From positions 1-36,974 of IMG/VR virus record IMGVR_UViG_3300025704_000788: a stretch of 36,974 nucleotides of DNA, one strand, 5' to 3'. The notes under the pieces were generated by a model. It did not search any database. It had not been told where the DNA came from and saw only the letters and a list, made by a program, of their open reading frames with translations. The position numbers and the translations under genes are program-made. The DNA is from a virus. Positions 20,300-28,090 of the stretch are shown here, piece after piece (within the stretch, counting starts at the first letter, position 1; every line of letters begins with the position of its first letter).

Positions 20300-22103
20300 A
20301 GAGCTGCATCGCTTATTCTCTCCGCGACTACTAAAGCCACCAGTAGATTGGGCTTTCGAGAACTGCGTCCTCCGCGATAACGTCTCCGAGCTTCCTGGAT
20401 CTTTAAAGATCTTCCCGTATGCGGAGGAGCCACTTAACGCGCTTATTAATCCTACTGTTAATAAGATAACTCTCTGCTGGGGGTCTCAATCGAGCAAGAC
20501 GACGACTATGTATGCTGGGATAGGATATCTCCTATCGGAGTTTCCGAAGGATACGCTATGGATTATGCCTAGCGCGGAAAATGCTCGGAACTTTTCGAAG
20601 GGACGATGGCTTCCTTTTATCGACGACTGCAAACCTCTAAAAGAACAGTGTCCTGTTAGCGCAGCTACTGGGAGAGTCGATAACGATAAGATTACTAATA
20701 TGCGTCAGGAGTTCTTATCTTGCACTTTAACTTTCGCTGGGGCAGGATCCGAGAATAACGTAAAGTCCGCCCCAGTCGCTTATCTGGTCCTCGACGAGAT
20801 CGACGAGATCGATCCAGAGATCCGACTAGCCGCTCTCGAGCGAATTAAAGGACGACGAGAGTATAAGATAATCCAGACTAGCACTCCGAAGGAAGAGACA
20901 GGAGGAGTCTGGGAAGAGTTCCTTTACGGAGATCAGAGACGATATTTTATGCCCTGTCCTCACTGCGACGAGTCTATCGAGTTTACATGGCGCCAGAAAG
21001 ATAAGGACGGAAATATCCGCTATTCGATATCCTTCGACGAGGAAGCGAAGCTCGAGGACGGGACCTATGACTTCGAGAGGATCTACGCGACAGCTCGATA
21101 TCAGTGTCCGTGTTGCGACGGACATATCCTAGACGCTCACAAGTCGAAGATGGTTAAGAGCGGAGTCTGGAGAGCTTCGAATCTAAACGCTCCTCCATCG
21201 CATCGGAGCTATCATTTAAACTCTATATATGCGCCCGCGATTACGTTCGCTTCTCTAATGGTTAATTGGCTACAGGTAAGCGGATCCGCGCACGGACTTC
21301 GTAAGTTCGTGCAAGGAAATCTCGCGGAGCCTTGGAAGGATGACTGGGCTAACCAAGACCAAGCTGATGCGAACGAACTCGAACTCGATTACGAGCGAGG
21401 AGATCTCCGAGGGGAGTATCGGATAATGGGAGTCGATACGCAGACGGATTCCTTCTGGTATGTCGTCCGAGGATTCGATCGAGACGGAACTAACTACTTA
21501 ATAGACTTCGGCCAAGTCGCTTCCTTCTCGGAGTTAGATTTAGCTTACGACCGACACAAGTGTCACGCGGCTATAATCGACTGCGCTGGAGATAGAACCT
21601 CCGAAGTCTACGAGGAAGTCTTTCGTCGTCGCTCTCGTTGGTTCGGATCTCGAGGATGGAAGAACTTGCAAGGCGACCAGCCGTATCGTCTCCAGATGAA
21701 GGATCCTTTTACTGGAGATACTAAAGGACGAGGCGGTAGATCGAAGATCCGCTATCTTCACGTTAATAAGAGCATATATGAGGAGGACATGGCTCGATTG
21801 AGATCTAAGCAGATCTCGGGCTTCTTTACTTTTACGGACACGCCGAAGTTATACTATGATCAGCTCTTCTCGACTTACTGGACTAAGGAGACGGATCGGA
21901 GCGGACATATCAAAGTAGTTAAGAAGCTAAAGCGTAGAAAAGGAGACCACCTCTGGGACTGCGAGATCCTAGCTCGCGCTCTCTCTAAGTTTATCGGAAT
22001 AGCTCGAATCGATAGAGATCAGATCTTATCGGAAGCGGAAGCTAAGAGGCCTAAGAAGAATCCAGCTACTAGGACTAAGAGCGCGACAGGATACTGGTCG
22101 TAG
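20280..22103 (+). CDS. Terminase large subunit (GpA family)
   Basis: A 607-residue packaging ATPase-nuclease. The Walker A region is LCWGSQSSKTTTMY (P-loop 68-75) and Walker B YLVLDEID (168-175). A zinc-ribbon-like pair (PCPHCDES and YQCPCCDGH, about 223-280) is characteristic of the phage GpA terminase family. The nuclease domain starts near RIMGVDTQTDSFWYVV (about 380) with a later acidic residue in IIDCAGD. It drives DNA into proheads with the 18956 product and cuts the concatemer. The start overlaps the preceding gene by 20 bases. Downstream the core order is interrupted by a two-gene cassette before gpW. Confidence 0.92.
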   Translation: MASLLNKELHRLFSPRLLKPPVDWAFENCVLRDNVSELPGSLKIFPYAEEPLNALINPTVNKITLCWGSQSSKTTTMYAGIGYLLSEFPKDTLWIMPSAENARNFSKGRWLPFIDDCKPLKEQCPVSAATGRVDNDKITNMRQEFLSCTLTFAGAGSENNVKSAPVAYLVLDEIDEIDPEIRLAALERIKGRREYKIIQTSTPKEETGGVWEEFLYGDQRRYFMPCPHCDESIEFTWRQKDKDGNIRYSISFDEEAKLEDGTYDFERIYATARYQCPCCDGHILDAHKSKMVKSGVWRASNLNAPPSHRSYHLNSIYAPAITFASLMVNWLQVSGSAHGLRKFVQGNLAEPWKDDWANQDQADANELELDYERGDLRGEYRIMGVDTQTDSFWYVVRGFDRDGTNYLIDFGQVASFSELDLAYDRHKCHAAIIDCAGDRTSEVYEEVFRRRSRWFGSRGWKNLQGDQPYRLQMKDPFTGDTKGRGGRSKIRYLHVNKSIYEEDMARLRSKQISGFFTFTDTPKLYYDQLFSTYWTKETDRSGHIKVVKKLKRRKGDHLWDCEILARALSKFIGIARIDRDQILSEAEAKRPKKNPATRTKSATGYWS

Positions 22104-22131
22104 CTAGAGGACTAATAAAAAGAGAAAAAAA

Positions 22132-22188
22132 TGAGAAAAGAGCCTTGACGAGGTATCTCTCCTCCTTCTCTATGTAGTCATCGAGGCG
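22132..22188 (+). promoter_or_regulatory. Repeated promoter-like element, copy C
   Basis: TGAGAAAAGAGCCTTGACGAGG starts at 22132 in the form TGAGAAAA plus GAGCCTTGACGAGG. TTGAC begins at 22145, ATCGAGGCG at 22180 (35 bases later), and the next ATG is 81 bases after TTGAC. Same layout as copies A and B. No canonical -10 is seen at 17 bases. Confidence 0.65.
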
Positions 22189-22225
22189 CTACTCGACTCG
22201 AACTATAACCTAAAAAATACGACTA

Positions 22226-22738
22226 ATGAATAACGAAACTAACGAACTCCGCTCCTCTCTCGAAACGCTACGCCCTTCTCTAGAAGAGCATTACGTCGAG
22301 TATTACACAGATCTCCTTACTCGTCTTCTAGGCGATAACGGTAGATTAGATTATCGCGACACAATGTATTACGACGCTAATCTTCTCTACTCGATGACTA
22401 AATCGGAAGACGGATCCAATTCGTTTAAAGCTCGTAGACTTATAAACGTAGAGCGTATCGAGAGCGGAGCTTCTCGTTACGCTACTAACGTAATCGAAAC
22501 CTTTATCGCTAAGATCGACTCGAAGCTAGGAGCTTTAGAAAGCTCTAAGCTTATCTCAGGTAACCGATTCTTCGAGTTCTTCGTCGAAGGAGTTAAGGAC
22601 GGAAAGAACGTAAGTATCAAACAGTCTATGAGACAGAATTGGTCAGCTAACGGAAAACCTTTCGACCAGTTCCCAGCTCTCTGCTACATCGACGGGAAGA
22701 GAATTAAAGCTTCCGAATTTAAGAAGCTCTTCGCCTAA
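22226..22738 (+). CDS. Hypothetical protein, accessory gene between TerL and gpW
   Basis: A 170-residue protein. The first half is helical and acidic (ELRSSLETLRPSLEEHYVEYYTDLLTRLLGD). The second half, ARRLINVERIESGASRYATNVIETFIAKIDSKLGAL followed by GNRFFEFFVEGVKDGKNVSIKQSMRQNWSANGKPFDQFPALCYIDGKRIKASEFKKLF, resembles uncharacterised proteins of phage and plasmid early regions, as I recall. It has its own promoter-like element and a strong terminator just after the stop, so it is an independent unit inserted in the head operon. Confidence 0.75.
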   Translation: MNNETNELRSSLETLRPSLEEHYVEYYTDLLTRLLGDNGRLDYRDTMYYDANLLYSMTKSEDGSNSFKARRLINVERIESGASRYATNVIETFIAKIDSKLGALESSKLISGNRFFEFFVEGVKDGKNVSIKQSMRQNWSANGKPFDQFPALCYIDGKRIKASEFKKLFA

Positions 22739-22747
22739 ATCCTAATC

Positions 22748-22780
22748 CTCCTCGCTCTTCGGAGCGAGGAGACTTTTTTT
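22748..22780 (+). terminator. Rho-independent terminator
   Basis: A 10-bp stem, CTCCTCGCTC (22748-22757) with GAGCGAGGAG (22762-22771), TTCG loop, then AC and seven T (22774-22780). Nearly the same design as the terminator at 8068. Confidence 0.95.
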
Positions 22781-22799
22781 AATCTCAATAATACGACAA

Positions 22800-23636
22800 A
22801 TGAAAACCTATCTCAATAATTGCGGCGAAGAAGTCGCTCCTAGTAAATCCTCCTTTTCCTTCGAGGAGACTTCGACAGGAATCGCGACGTGGAAAGAACC
22901 TCAAGACTGCGTCCGCTGCGGAGGCAGCGGAATCTGGCGAGGAGGCTTTCACACAGGGGTCTGCTTCGGTTGCGGAGGAGACGGAGTCGGAACTCCTTAC
23001 AAGATCAAAGGATACACGGAGGAAGCTTTCGCTAAATACGATAAGCGTCGTATCGCTCGAGAAAAGCGCGATCTCTTAAAAGCGGAGAGCGAGCTTTCTA
23101 AGAAGCTAGAGAAGTTCCGCGAGGAACTCGACTCGCTCGAGGATCTACGCGAGAAGCTCCGTCCTTCTCTATTGAGATCTCTCAATAAGGATCAGGGCGG
23201 CTTCCTAGCGAGCGTCGCATCCGAGCTATTATCTCGCGACTTCGACGATAACGGAGTAGTCGTCGCTAAGGATAGCTCTAGAAGCTATCTAGCTAACTCT
23301 TGGCTCGTATCCTCGGAGAAGTCGATCGAAGCTCTTAGAAGTATCTACGAGAAGAAGCTCGAGGAAGATAAGAAGAAGGAGTCCGCTCCTAGTTGGAAGG
23401 ACGGACGCTTCGAAGTCTCTGGAGTTATTAAGTCTACTAAGTGGGTAGACTCCGCTTACGGATCCTCCTTAAAGATGCTAGTCGAACTAGACGACGGACG
23501 AAGCTGCTGGGGGAGCGTTCCTTCGAAATTAGACGAAGTGGACAGAGGAGATCTAGTAAGCTTTAAAGCTACATTTAGTAAGTCGAGCGACGACGATAAA
23601 TTCGCTTTCTTTAAGAGACCTAGCGTCTCTAAGTAG
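22800..23636 (+). CDS. Zinc-finger, coiled-coil and OB-like accessory protein
   Basis: A 278-residue protein with three parts. Residues 37-63 contain CVRCGGSGIW and CFGCGGDGVG, a DnaJ-like four-Cys zinc module. Residues 75-125 are a charged coiled coil (ESELSKKLEKFREELDSLEDL). Residues 200-275, GRFEVSGVIKSTKWVDSAYGSSLKMLVELDDGRSCWGSVPSKL...GDLVSFKATF, look like a small OB-like beta barrel that recurs in phage proteins. Nucleic-acid binding is plausible. Leader CTCAATAATACGACAA precedes the ATG, and a terminator follows. It is the second gene of the cassette between TerL and gpW. Confidence 0.7.
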   Translation: MKTYLNNCGEEVAPSKSSFSFEETSTGIATWKEPQDCVRCGGSGIWRGGFHTGVCFGCGGDGVGTPYKIKGYTEEAFAKYDKRRIAREKRDLLKAESELSKKLEKFREELDSLEDLREKLRPSLLRSLNKDQGGFLASVASELLSRDFDDNGVVVAKDSSRSYLANSWLVSSEKSIEALRSIYEKKLEEDKKKESAPSWKDGRFEVSGVIKSTKWVDSAYGSSLKMLVELDDGRSCWGSVPSKLDEVDRGDLVSFKATFSKSSDDDKFAFFKRPSVSK

Positions 23637-23656
23637 GAATAGGTATAGTAAAAGTT

Positions 23657-23694
23657 AAGCTCCGCTCGTCGTCGTATTCGAGCGGAGCTTTTTT
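23657..23694 (+). terminator. Rho-independent terminator
   Basis: A 12-bp stem, AAGCTCCGCTCG (23657-23668) with CGAGCGGAGCTT (23679-23690), 10-base loop, then TTTT (23691-23694) and GTG. It closes the cassette before the head operon resumes. Confidence 0.9.
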
Positions 23695-23721
23695 GTGTAA
23701 GTTGACATTCCGTGATCTACG

Positions 23722-23964
23722 ATGGCATCTACTACTACTACAGCGCAGCTAATCGCGATCCGCGATAAACTCCTCCTAGCTATTATGAAACTAGCGGAGG
23801 ACGGAGTTACATCTTATAGTATCGGAGATCAGAGCTTCTCTTTAGCGGATGTCGGAGATCTTATATCGCAAGTAGAGAAGCTAGATAAGCTTATCGCGCT
23901 AAAGGATAGGACTCTAGGAGCTAGAGGTCAGAATAGGATTACGCTTAGAAACTTTAATGGATAA
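23722..23964 (+). CDS. Head-tail joining protein, gpW-like
   Basis: An 80-residue protein. Helix (TAQLIAIRDKLLLAIMKLAEDG), short hairpin (VTSYSIGDQSFSLADVGDLI) and helix (SQVEKLDKLIALKDRTL) match the gpW fold, in which two helices flank a beta hairpin. Position between terminase and portal is that of lambda W. gpW completes the head after packaging and forms the tail attachment site. TTGACA (23702-23707) lies 14 bases before the ATG. It overlaps the portal start by 8 bases. Confidence 0.7.
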   Translation: MASTTTTAQLIAIRDKLLLAIMKLAEDGVTSYSIGDQSFSLADVGDLISQVEKLDKLIALKDRTLGARGQNRITLRNFNG

Positions 23965-25633
23965 AAACACTAAAAAACCTAGTCGCGTATCCTTCGCGAT
24001 AAAGCAATTCGTCCGAGCCTTCCAAGGTTATGACGCAGTTCAGAATACTCGATATAGAGCTAAGAGAGGAGTTACTCCTATTCGTTCCGAGGAGGTCGAG
24101 CTTAACCAATACGATCGAGATCGACTCGTCTCTACTTGCTTAGAGTTCCGACGGAATAATCCTGTCGTATCTTCTCTATCGAGACTACGGAAGGCTGACG
24201 TAGTAGGACGAGGAATCGTTCCGCAGCCATCTACTGGAGACGGAGAGACGGACGCGAAGATCCTCGAAGCTTGGCACAAGTTCGCCGAGTCTCCAGAGTC
24301 GAGCGGAATGCTCGATATGCGAGAGCTACAACAGCAGATGATCGACGCGCTCTTATTCTACGGAGACTGCGGTCTAATCGTAGGAAAGGATCAGGTTCAG
24401 TTTATCGACGGCTCTCGAATCGGAAACCCTAACGGAGAATTTACCTCTAGCGAGGAATCGAACTATCAGAACGGAGTCGAGATCGATAATATAGGAAAGC
24501 CGACTGGATACGTCGTAGGGAATCGAGTCTCTGGGACTCTTCGAGATACTAAGCTTATCCCCGCTCGCGACTTTATTCCTTTCCTAAAGCGGATCCGTCC
24601 TAATCAGTATCGAGGAGTCCCAGAACTCGCTACTGTGGTTAATACTTTACAGGACTGCGACGAATACGATCGAGTCGAGATGATGGCCGCTAAAGTTAGC
24701 GCGTCTCTCGCGGTCGCAGTAAAGCGAGAGAACTCCTACGAGTTCGAGCTACAGAATCGACTAGATGGAAGCGAACAAGACGCCCTAGGAAACCTAGAGG
24801 AGTTCGAGCCTGGACGCTTTCACTACTTAGAGCCTGGAGAAGACATTAGCGTTATCGGAGCGAACGGAAGACCAAACGTAGACGGAATCGAATGGGTAAG
24901 CTATCTCCTACGTAAAGTCGGAAGCGCGGTCGGCATTCCGCTAGAGTTCCTCTTAATGGAGATCGGCGGCAGCTCGTTCTCCGCGTCTCAGGGCGTTGTC
25001 TTGCAATATCAGCAGACAGTCGAGAGCTATCAGTCGGATCTAATCCGAGTAATGGACCGTCTCTATCGTCGCTGGTTATCGCAGCAGATTGCTTCCGAGA
25101 AGATCGACGTATCTAATTCCGTTAATCCTTTTAAGGTTCGCTGGCAGCGTCCTGCGTTTAGATGGATCAATAAGTCGGCACAAGTAAAAGCCGATATGGA
25201 ATACTTCCGAGCCGGCGCCATGTCTCTCGACGATATCACGGCTCCGTTCGGATATACGGCGGAGGACGTTATGGTCCGAAAGGCTCAGAACATAAGCCAA
25301 GCTAAGAAGATCGCTAAGGAGTATAACCTAGGATCTTGGTATGATCTAATCAACTTCTACAATACAAGCGCGAGCGCGAACTTCTCGGACTTAACTACAG
25401 CGGAGCAGTTTAAAGCTCAGAGAGACGACGCGGAGAACGACGACGAGGATGTCGTCGAAGAGCCGCTTATTACTAAGATCGGAGTCGGAGGCGTAACAGC
25501 GATCGCGGAGCTAGTTAAGAACTTAGGAGAAGGACTTATCGGAGCGGAGCAAGTAGTAACAATATTAACCTCTGTCTTCGGACTATCGGAAGAACAGGCT
25601 AGAAAGATCGCACAAACGAATGAAGACTCTTAG
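23957..25633 (+). CDS. Portal protein (lambda family)
   Basis: A 558-residue protein. YRAKRGVTPIRSEEVELNQYDRDRLVSTCLEFRRNNPVVSSLSRLRKADVVGRGI at residues 34-93, WHKFAESPESSGMLDMRELQQQMIDALLFYGDCGLI, and VEWVSYLLRKVGSAVGIPLEFLLMEIGGSSFSAS-like text later are hallmarks of the lambda gpB portal family (here IEWVSYLLRK...). It forms the dodecameric ring through which DNA enters. It overlaps gpW at its start and the protease-scaffold gene at its end (14 bases), as in lambda-type operons. The C-terminal 60 residues (TKIGVGGVTAIAELVKNLGEG...) form an added helical domain. Confidence 0.9.
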   Translation: MDKNTKKPSRVSFAIKQFVRAFQGYDAVQNTRYRAKRGVTPIRSEEVELNQYDRDRLVSTCLEFRRNNPVVSSLSRLRKADVVGRGIVPQPSTGDGETDAKILEAWHKFAESPESSGMLDMRELQQQMIDALLFYGDCGLIVGKDQVQFIDGSRIGNPNGEFTSSEESNYQNGVEIDNIGKPTGYVVGNRVSGTLRDTKLIPARDFIPFLKRIRPNQYRGVPELATVVNTLQDCDEYDRVEMMAAKVSASLAVAVKRENSYEFELQNRLDGSEQDALGNLEEFEPGRFHYLEPGEDISVIGANGRPNVDGIEWVSYLLRKVGSAVGIPLEFLLMEIGGSSFSASQGVVLQYQQTVESYQSDLIRVMDRLYRRWLSQQIASEKIDVSNSVNPFKVRWQRPAFRWINKSAQVKADMEYFRAGAMSLDDITAPFGYTAEDVMVRKAQNISQAKKIAKEYNLGSWYDLINFYNTSASANFSDLTTAEQFKAQRDDAENDDEDVVEEPLITKIGVGGVTAIAELVKNLGEGLIGAEQVVTILTSVFGLSEEQARKIAQTNEDS

Positions 25634-27299
25634 TAATAACGAGAAGGATCCTGCTCTAGACGCTCTAAGGCGCACAGGAGGCTCTCTAGTAGATAATAGC
25701 TACGAAGTATCTAGCGACGATCTAGACACTGCTAATGCTACTCTAGAGAGCGTAGAGGAGGATCTTCTATCCGAGACTTATAACGACTACCCCGAATCCG
25801 CTACGAATAACGCGAAGCGAGCTTTAAAGTATAAGGAGGAGAATCCTGATAATAAATGCGGAACTCCTGTAGGCTGGGCTCGAGCTAATCAGTTAGCGAA
25901 GCGAGAGAAGATCAGTAGAGATACGATCGCTCGGATGTCGTCCTTTAAGAGACATCAGAAGAGTAAGGACGTTCCTTACTCGGAAGGATGCGGAGGTCTA
26001 ATGTGGGACGCTTGGGGAGGAACCTCTGGCGTAGAATGGGCCAATAGAAAGCTCGAGCAAATTGACAAGAAGAAGAAGGATAGTATGTCTAAAAAATTAT
26101 CATTCGGTGTCTCTAGTATCCTCGAGACGAAAGTAGATAAGGATATCGGATCTATGTTATCCGTATCTTTAATCTCTATAGGACTAGCAAAGGGGCACGA
26201 TCTCTACGTCGATAGTCGTTCCTTAGAAACTTTACTCGATCAGTTAGACGGGACTCGTCTTCCTGCTTACATAACTCACTCGGGTGCTATCTTCGAGGAT
26301 CGTCTTACTCGCGAGATCGGATACTTCGATAACTTTAATATCGAAGGAGATCGACTCGTCGGAGACTTTAAAGCTTTCGAATCCTTCCGAGATGACGACG
26401 CTCGAACATATAATAGACTATTCGAGATGGCTGAGAAAATGCCCGATCGATTTGGCCTCTCTATAGTATTCTCTGCGACTTCTGTATGGTCTACGGAGGA
26501 CGGAGACGTTCCATCCGAGGAAGCTCCAGATAATGCATTATTTGACTATCCATCTATCCGTGTAGAAGAAGTATCTAGCGCAGACTTTGTCGATAGTCCT
26601 GCCGCGAACGAACGCGGACTATTTTCTAAAATTGACACCAAACCCACTAACAAGATGACCAAAGCAGAACTTATCGAACTTAATAAAGAACTAGAGGAGC
26701 AGAATAAATCGCTCGCTCTAAGCGTAACAGAATCCGAAGCTCTACTAGAAGAGCTTAGACTCTCCTTAAAAGAAGATGAAGAAAAGGAAGAGGACTCTCT
26801 CGTAGAAGAAGAAGTCGTCGAAGTCGTCGAAGACTCCGAAGAGGAAGTTATCGAGGACTCTAAGGAGGAACTCGAAGAAGACTCCGAGGAAGAACTCGAG
26901 GATAAGAAAACTCTTCCAGACGCTCGTCCTATGGAGGAGCAGATCGAAGAACTCGAAAAAGACATCGCCTCTAAGCTCGAAGAGATCGAGGAATTAAAGT
27001 CGAAGCTCGAAGAGAAAGACGAAGATCTATCCGAGAAAGGCGAAGAGCTAGAAGAGAAGAGCGATAAGGAAGCAGAGATGGAATCTAAGCTATCCTCTCT
27101 CTCGTCTAAACTCCATACGCTCGAGAAGCTTATCGAAGGCTCTGATCTAATCGAGGCTCCTACAGGAGCCGAAGTCTACGAGCCCAGTAAAGCGAGTCGC
27201 GCTAAAGTTATCTCCGAGTTCGCAAAGGAAAACAATATCTCAGAGTTCGCAGCGACCCTTCGCCTCGGCAAAGATCGTCCAGAAATCTTCAAGGTCTAA
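25620..27299 (+). CDS. Head maturation protease fused to scaffold (lambda C/Nu3-like layout)
   Basis: A 559-residue, three-part protein. Residues 55-150 hold a small domain seen in phage prohead polyproteins (CGTPVGWARANQLA...ISRDTIARMSSFKRH...WDAWGGTSGVEWA). Residues 156-300 form the protease: H220 in ITHSG and S281 in FGLSIVF fit the His-Ser pair of HK97-type prohead proteases. From about 345 on it is a long, acidic coiled coil with a Glu/Asp-rich segment (about 385-440), the scaffold. In-frame ATGs at 26085 (MSKKLSFG) and 26655 (MTKAELIE), both exactly 17 bases after TTGACA, may give separate protease and scaffold products. The C-terminus (SEFAKENNISEFAATLRL) probably binds capsid. Confidence 0.8.
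   Translation: MKTLSNNEKDPALDALRRTGGSLVDNSYEVSSDDLDTANATLESVEEDLLSETYNDYPESATNNAKRALKYKEENPDNKCGTPVGWARANQLAKREKISRDTIARMSSFKRHQKSKDVPYSEGCGGLMWDAWGGTSGVEWANRKLEQIDKKKKDSMSKKLSFGVSSILETKVDKDIGSMLSVSLISIGLAKGHDLYVDSRSLETLLDQLDGTRLPAYITHSGAIFEDRLTREIGYFDNFNIEGDRLVGDFKAFESFRDDDARTYNRLFEMAEKMPDRFGLSIVFSATSVWSTEDGDVPSEEAPDNALFDYPSIRVEEVSSADFVDSPAANERGLFSKIDTKPTNKMTKAELIELNKELEEQNKSLALSVTESEALLEELRLSLKEDEEKEEDSLVEEEVVEVVEDSEEEVIEDSKEELEEDSEEELEDKKTLPDARPMEEQIEELEKDIASKLEEIEELKSKLEEKDEDLSEKGEELEEKSDKEAEMESKLSSLSSKLHTLEKLIEGSDLIEAPTGAEVYEPSKASRAKVISEFAKENNISEFAATLRLGKDRPEIFKV
26655..27299 (+). CDS. Putative scaffold protein from an internal start (nested Nu3-like)
   Basis: An in-frame ATG (MTKAELIELNKELEEQNKSL) inside the protease-scaffold gene would give a 214-residue scaffold made almost wholly of coiled coil and acidic residues. 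It is preceded by TTGACA with a 17-base gap, the same as at the internal ATG at 26085. In lambda, Nu3 is made from a nested start in C. Separate expression here is inferred, not shown; part of the evidence is that the junction (FSKIDTKPTNK) is a low-complexity linker. Confidence 0.5.
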   Translation: MTKAELIELNKELEEQNKSLALSVTESEALLEELRLSLKEDEEKEEDSLVEEEVVEVVEDSEEEVIEDSKEELEEDSEEELEDKKTLPDARPMEEQIEELEKDIASKLEEIEELKSKLEEKDEDLSEKGEELEEKSDKEAEMESKLSSLSSKLHTLEKLIEGSDLIEAPTGAEVYEPSKASRAKVISEFAKENNISEFAATLRLGKDRPEIFKV

Positions 27300-27318
27300 T
27301 CACTAAAATATAATTATC

Positions 27319-27687
27319 ATGTCAGTAACAACTGTAAAAAACAATACCCGCACTTTCGTAGCAGGCGAGGCACTCGATGCCTATCTGCTTGTCGATATTG
27401 AGTCTGACGGCTCAGTAACTAAGGCTTCGGAAACTAGCACATCCACTCAAATCGGCTACACTATCGCTCCTGTCGCTTCTGGCGAAGCAGCTACAATCTC
27501 TCTCGTCGTTGGTGGTGGCACTAGCTACGCAATCGCAGACGACGCAGTCGCTATCGGACAAGTCATTTACTCTGCGGCTGGAGGTAAAGTCTCCGCTACT
27601 GGAGTCGGTGCGCAACGAATCGGACTCGCTGTTTCTGCAGCAACTGCAGATGGCGACGTCATCGAAGTTATCGCATACCCTAACTAA
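27319..27687 (+). CDS. Capsid decoration protein 1 (DUF2190/gpD-like)
   Basis: A 122-residue, Gly/Ala/Val-rich beta protein. TFVAGEALDAYLLVDIESDGSV at the start and GQVIYSAAGGKVSATGVGAQRIGLAVSAATADGDVIEV at the end match the DUF2190-like capsid cement proteins. These bind the outside of expanded capsids as trimers and stabilise them. It lies between scaffold and major capsid, the place of lambda D. It is about 60 percent identical to the next gene by eye. Codons shift toward GGC, GCA and ATC, as in other abundant structural genes here. Leader AAATATAATTATC, no Shine-Dalgarno site. Confidence 0.75.
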   Translation: MSVTTVKNNTRTFVAGEALDAYLLVDIESDGSVTKASETSTSTQIGYTIAPVASGEAATISLVVGGGTSYAIADDAVAIGQVIYSAAGGKVSATGVGAQRIGLAVSAATADGDVIEVIAYPN

Positions 27688-27704
27688 TCTAAACTAAAAT
27701 CATT

Positions 27705-28070
27705 ATGTCAGCAACTACTGTTCAAAATAACTCCCGCACTTTCGTAGCAGGTGAAGCACTTGATGCCTATCTGCTCGTAAAAGTCGAATCTAACGGAACC
27801 GTCATAAAAGCTACTGCATCTGCAAGCGAGCCTAAGGTCGGATTTACTATCGCTCCCGCCGCTTCTGGCGAGGCAGCTACTATCTCTCTAACGCATGGCG
27901 GCGGCACAAGCTACGCAACAGCCTCAGAAGCTCTATCGATCGGCGACATCGTCTACGGCGACGCAGCAGGTAAGTTAAGCGCATCTGGCTCTAGCGGCGA
28001 CGTCATCGGCATTACTCTAACAGCAGCGACTGCGGACGGCGACGTCATCGAAGTCACACCAATCCACTAA
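27705..28070 (+). CDS. Capsid decoration protein 2, tandem paralogue
   Basis: A 121-residue protein beginning MSATTVQNNSRTFVAGEALD, nearly the same start as the preceding gene, and sharing TIAPxASGEAATISL, GGGTSYA and ATADGDVIEV. The divergence lies mainly in residues 32-46 and 88-102, which may be surface loops. The pair must have arisen by tandem duplication. Both would decorate the capsid, perhaps at different positions or as hetero-trimers. Leader CTAAAATCATT, similar to that at 29946. The codon preference is that of an abundant protein. Confidence 0.75.
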   Translation: MSATTVQNNSRTFVAGEALDAYLLVKVESNGTVIKATASASEPKVGFTIAPAASGEAATISLTHGGGTSYATASEALSIGDIVYGDAAGKLSASGSSGDVIGITLTAATADGDVIEVTPIH

Positions 28071-28090
28071 TCAATTAAATATAATATATC

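Noticed and set aside
26546-26965. 139-residue Ser-rich frame on the minus strand
   Set aside because: It is the antisense of the Glu/Asp-rich scaffold; GAA/GAG/GAC read in reverse as TCC/TCT/TCG, giving a false poly-Ser ORF.
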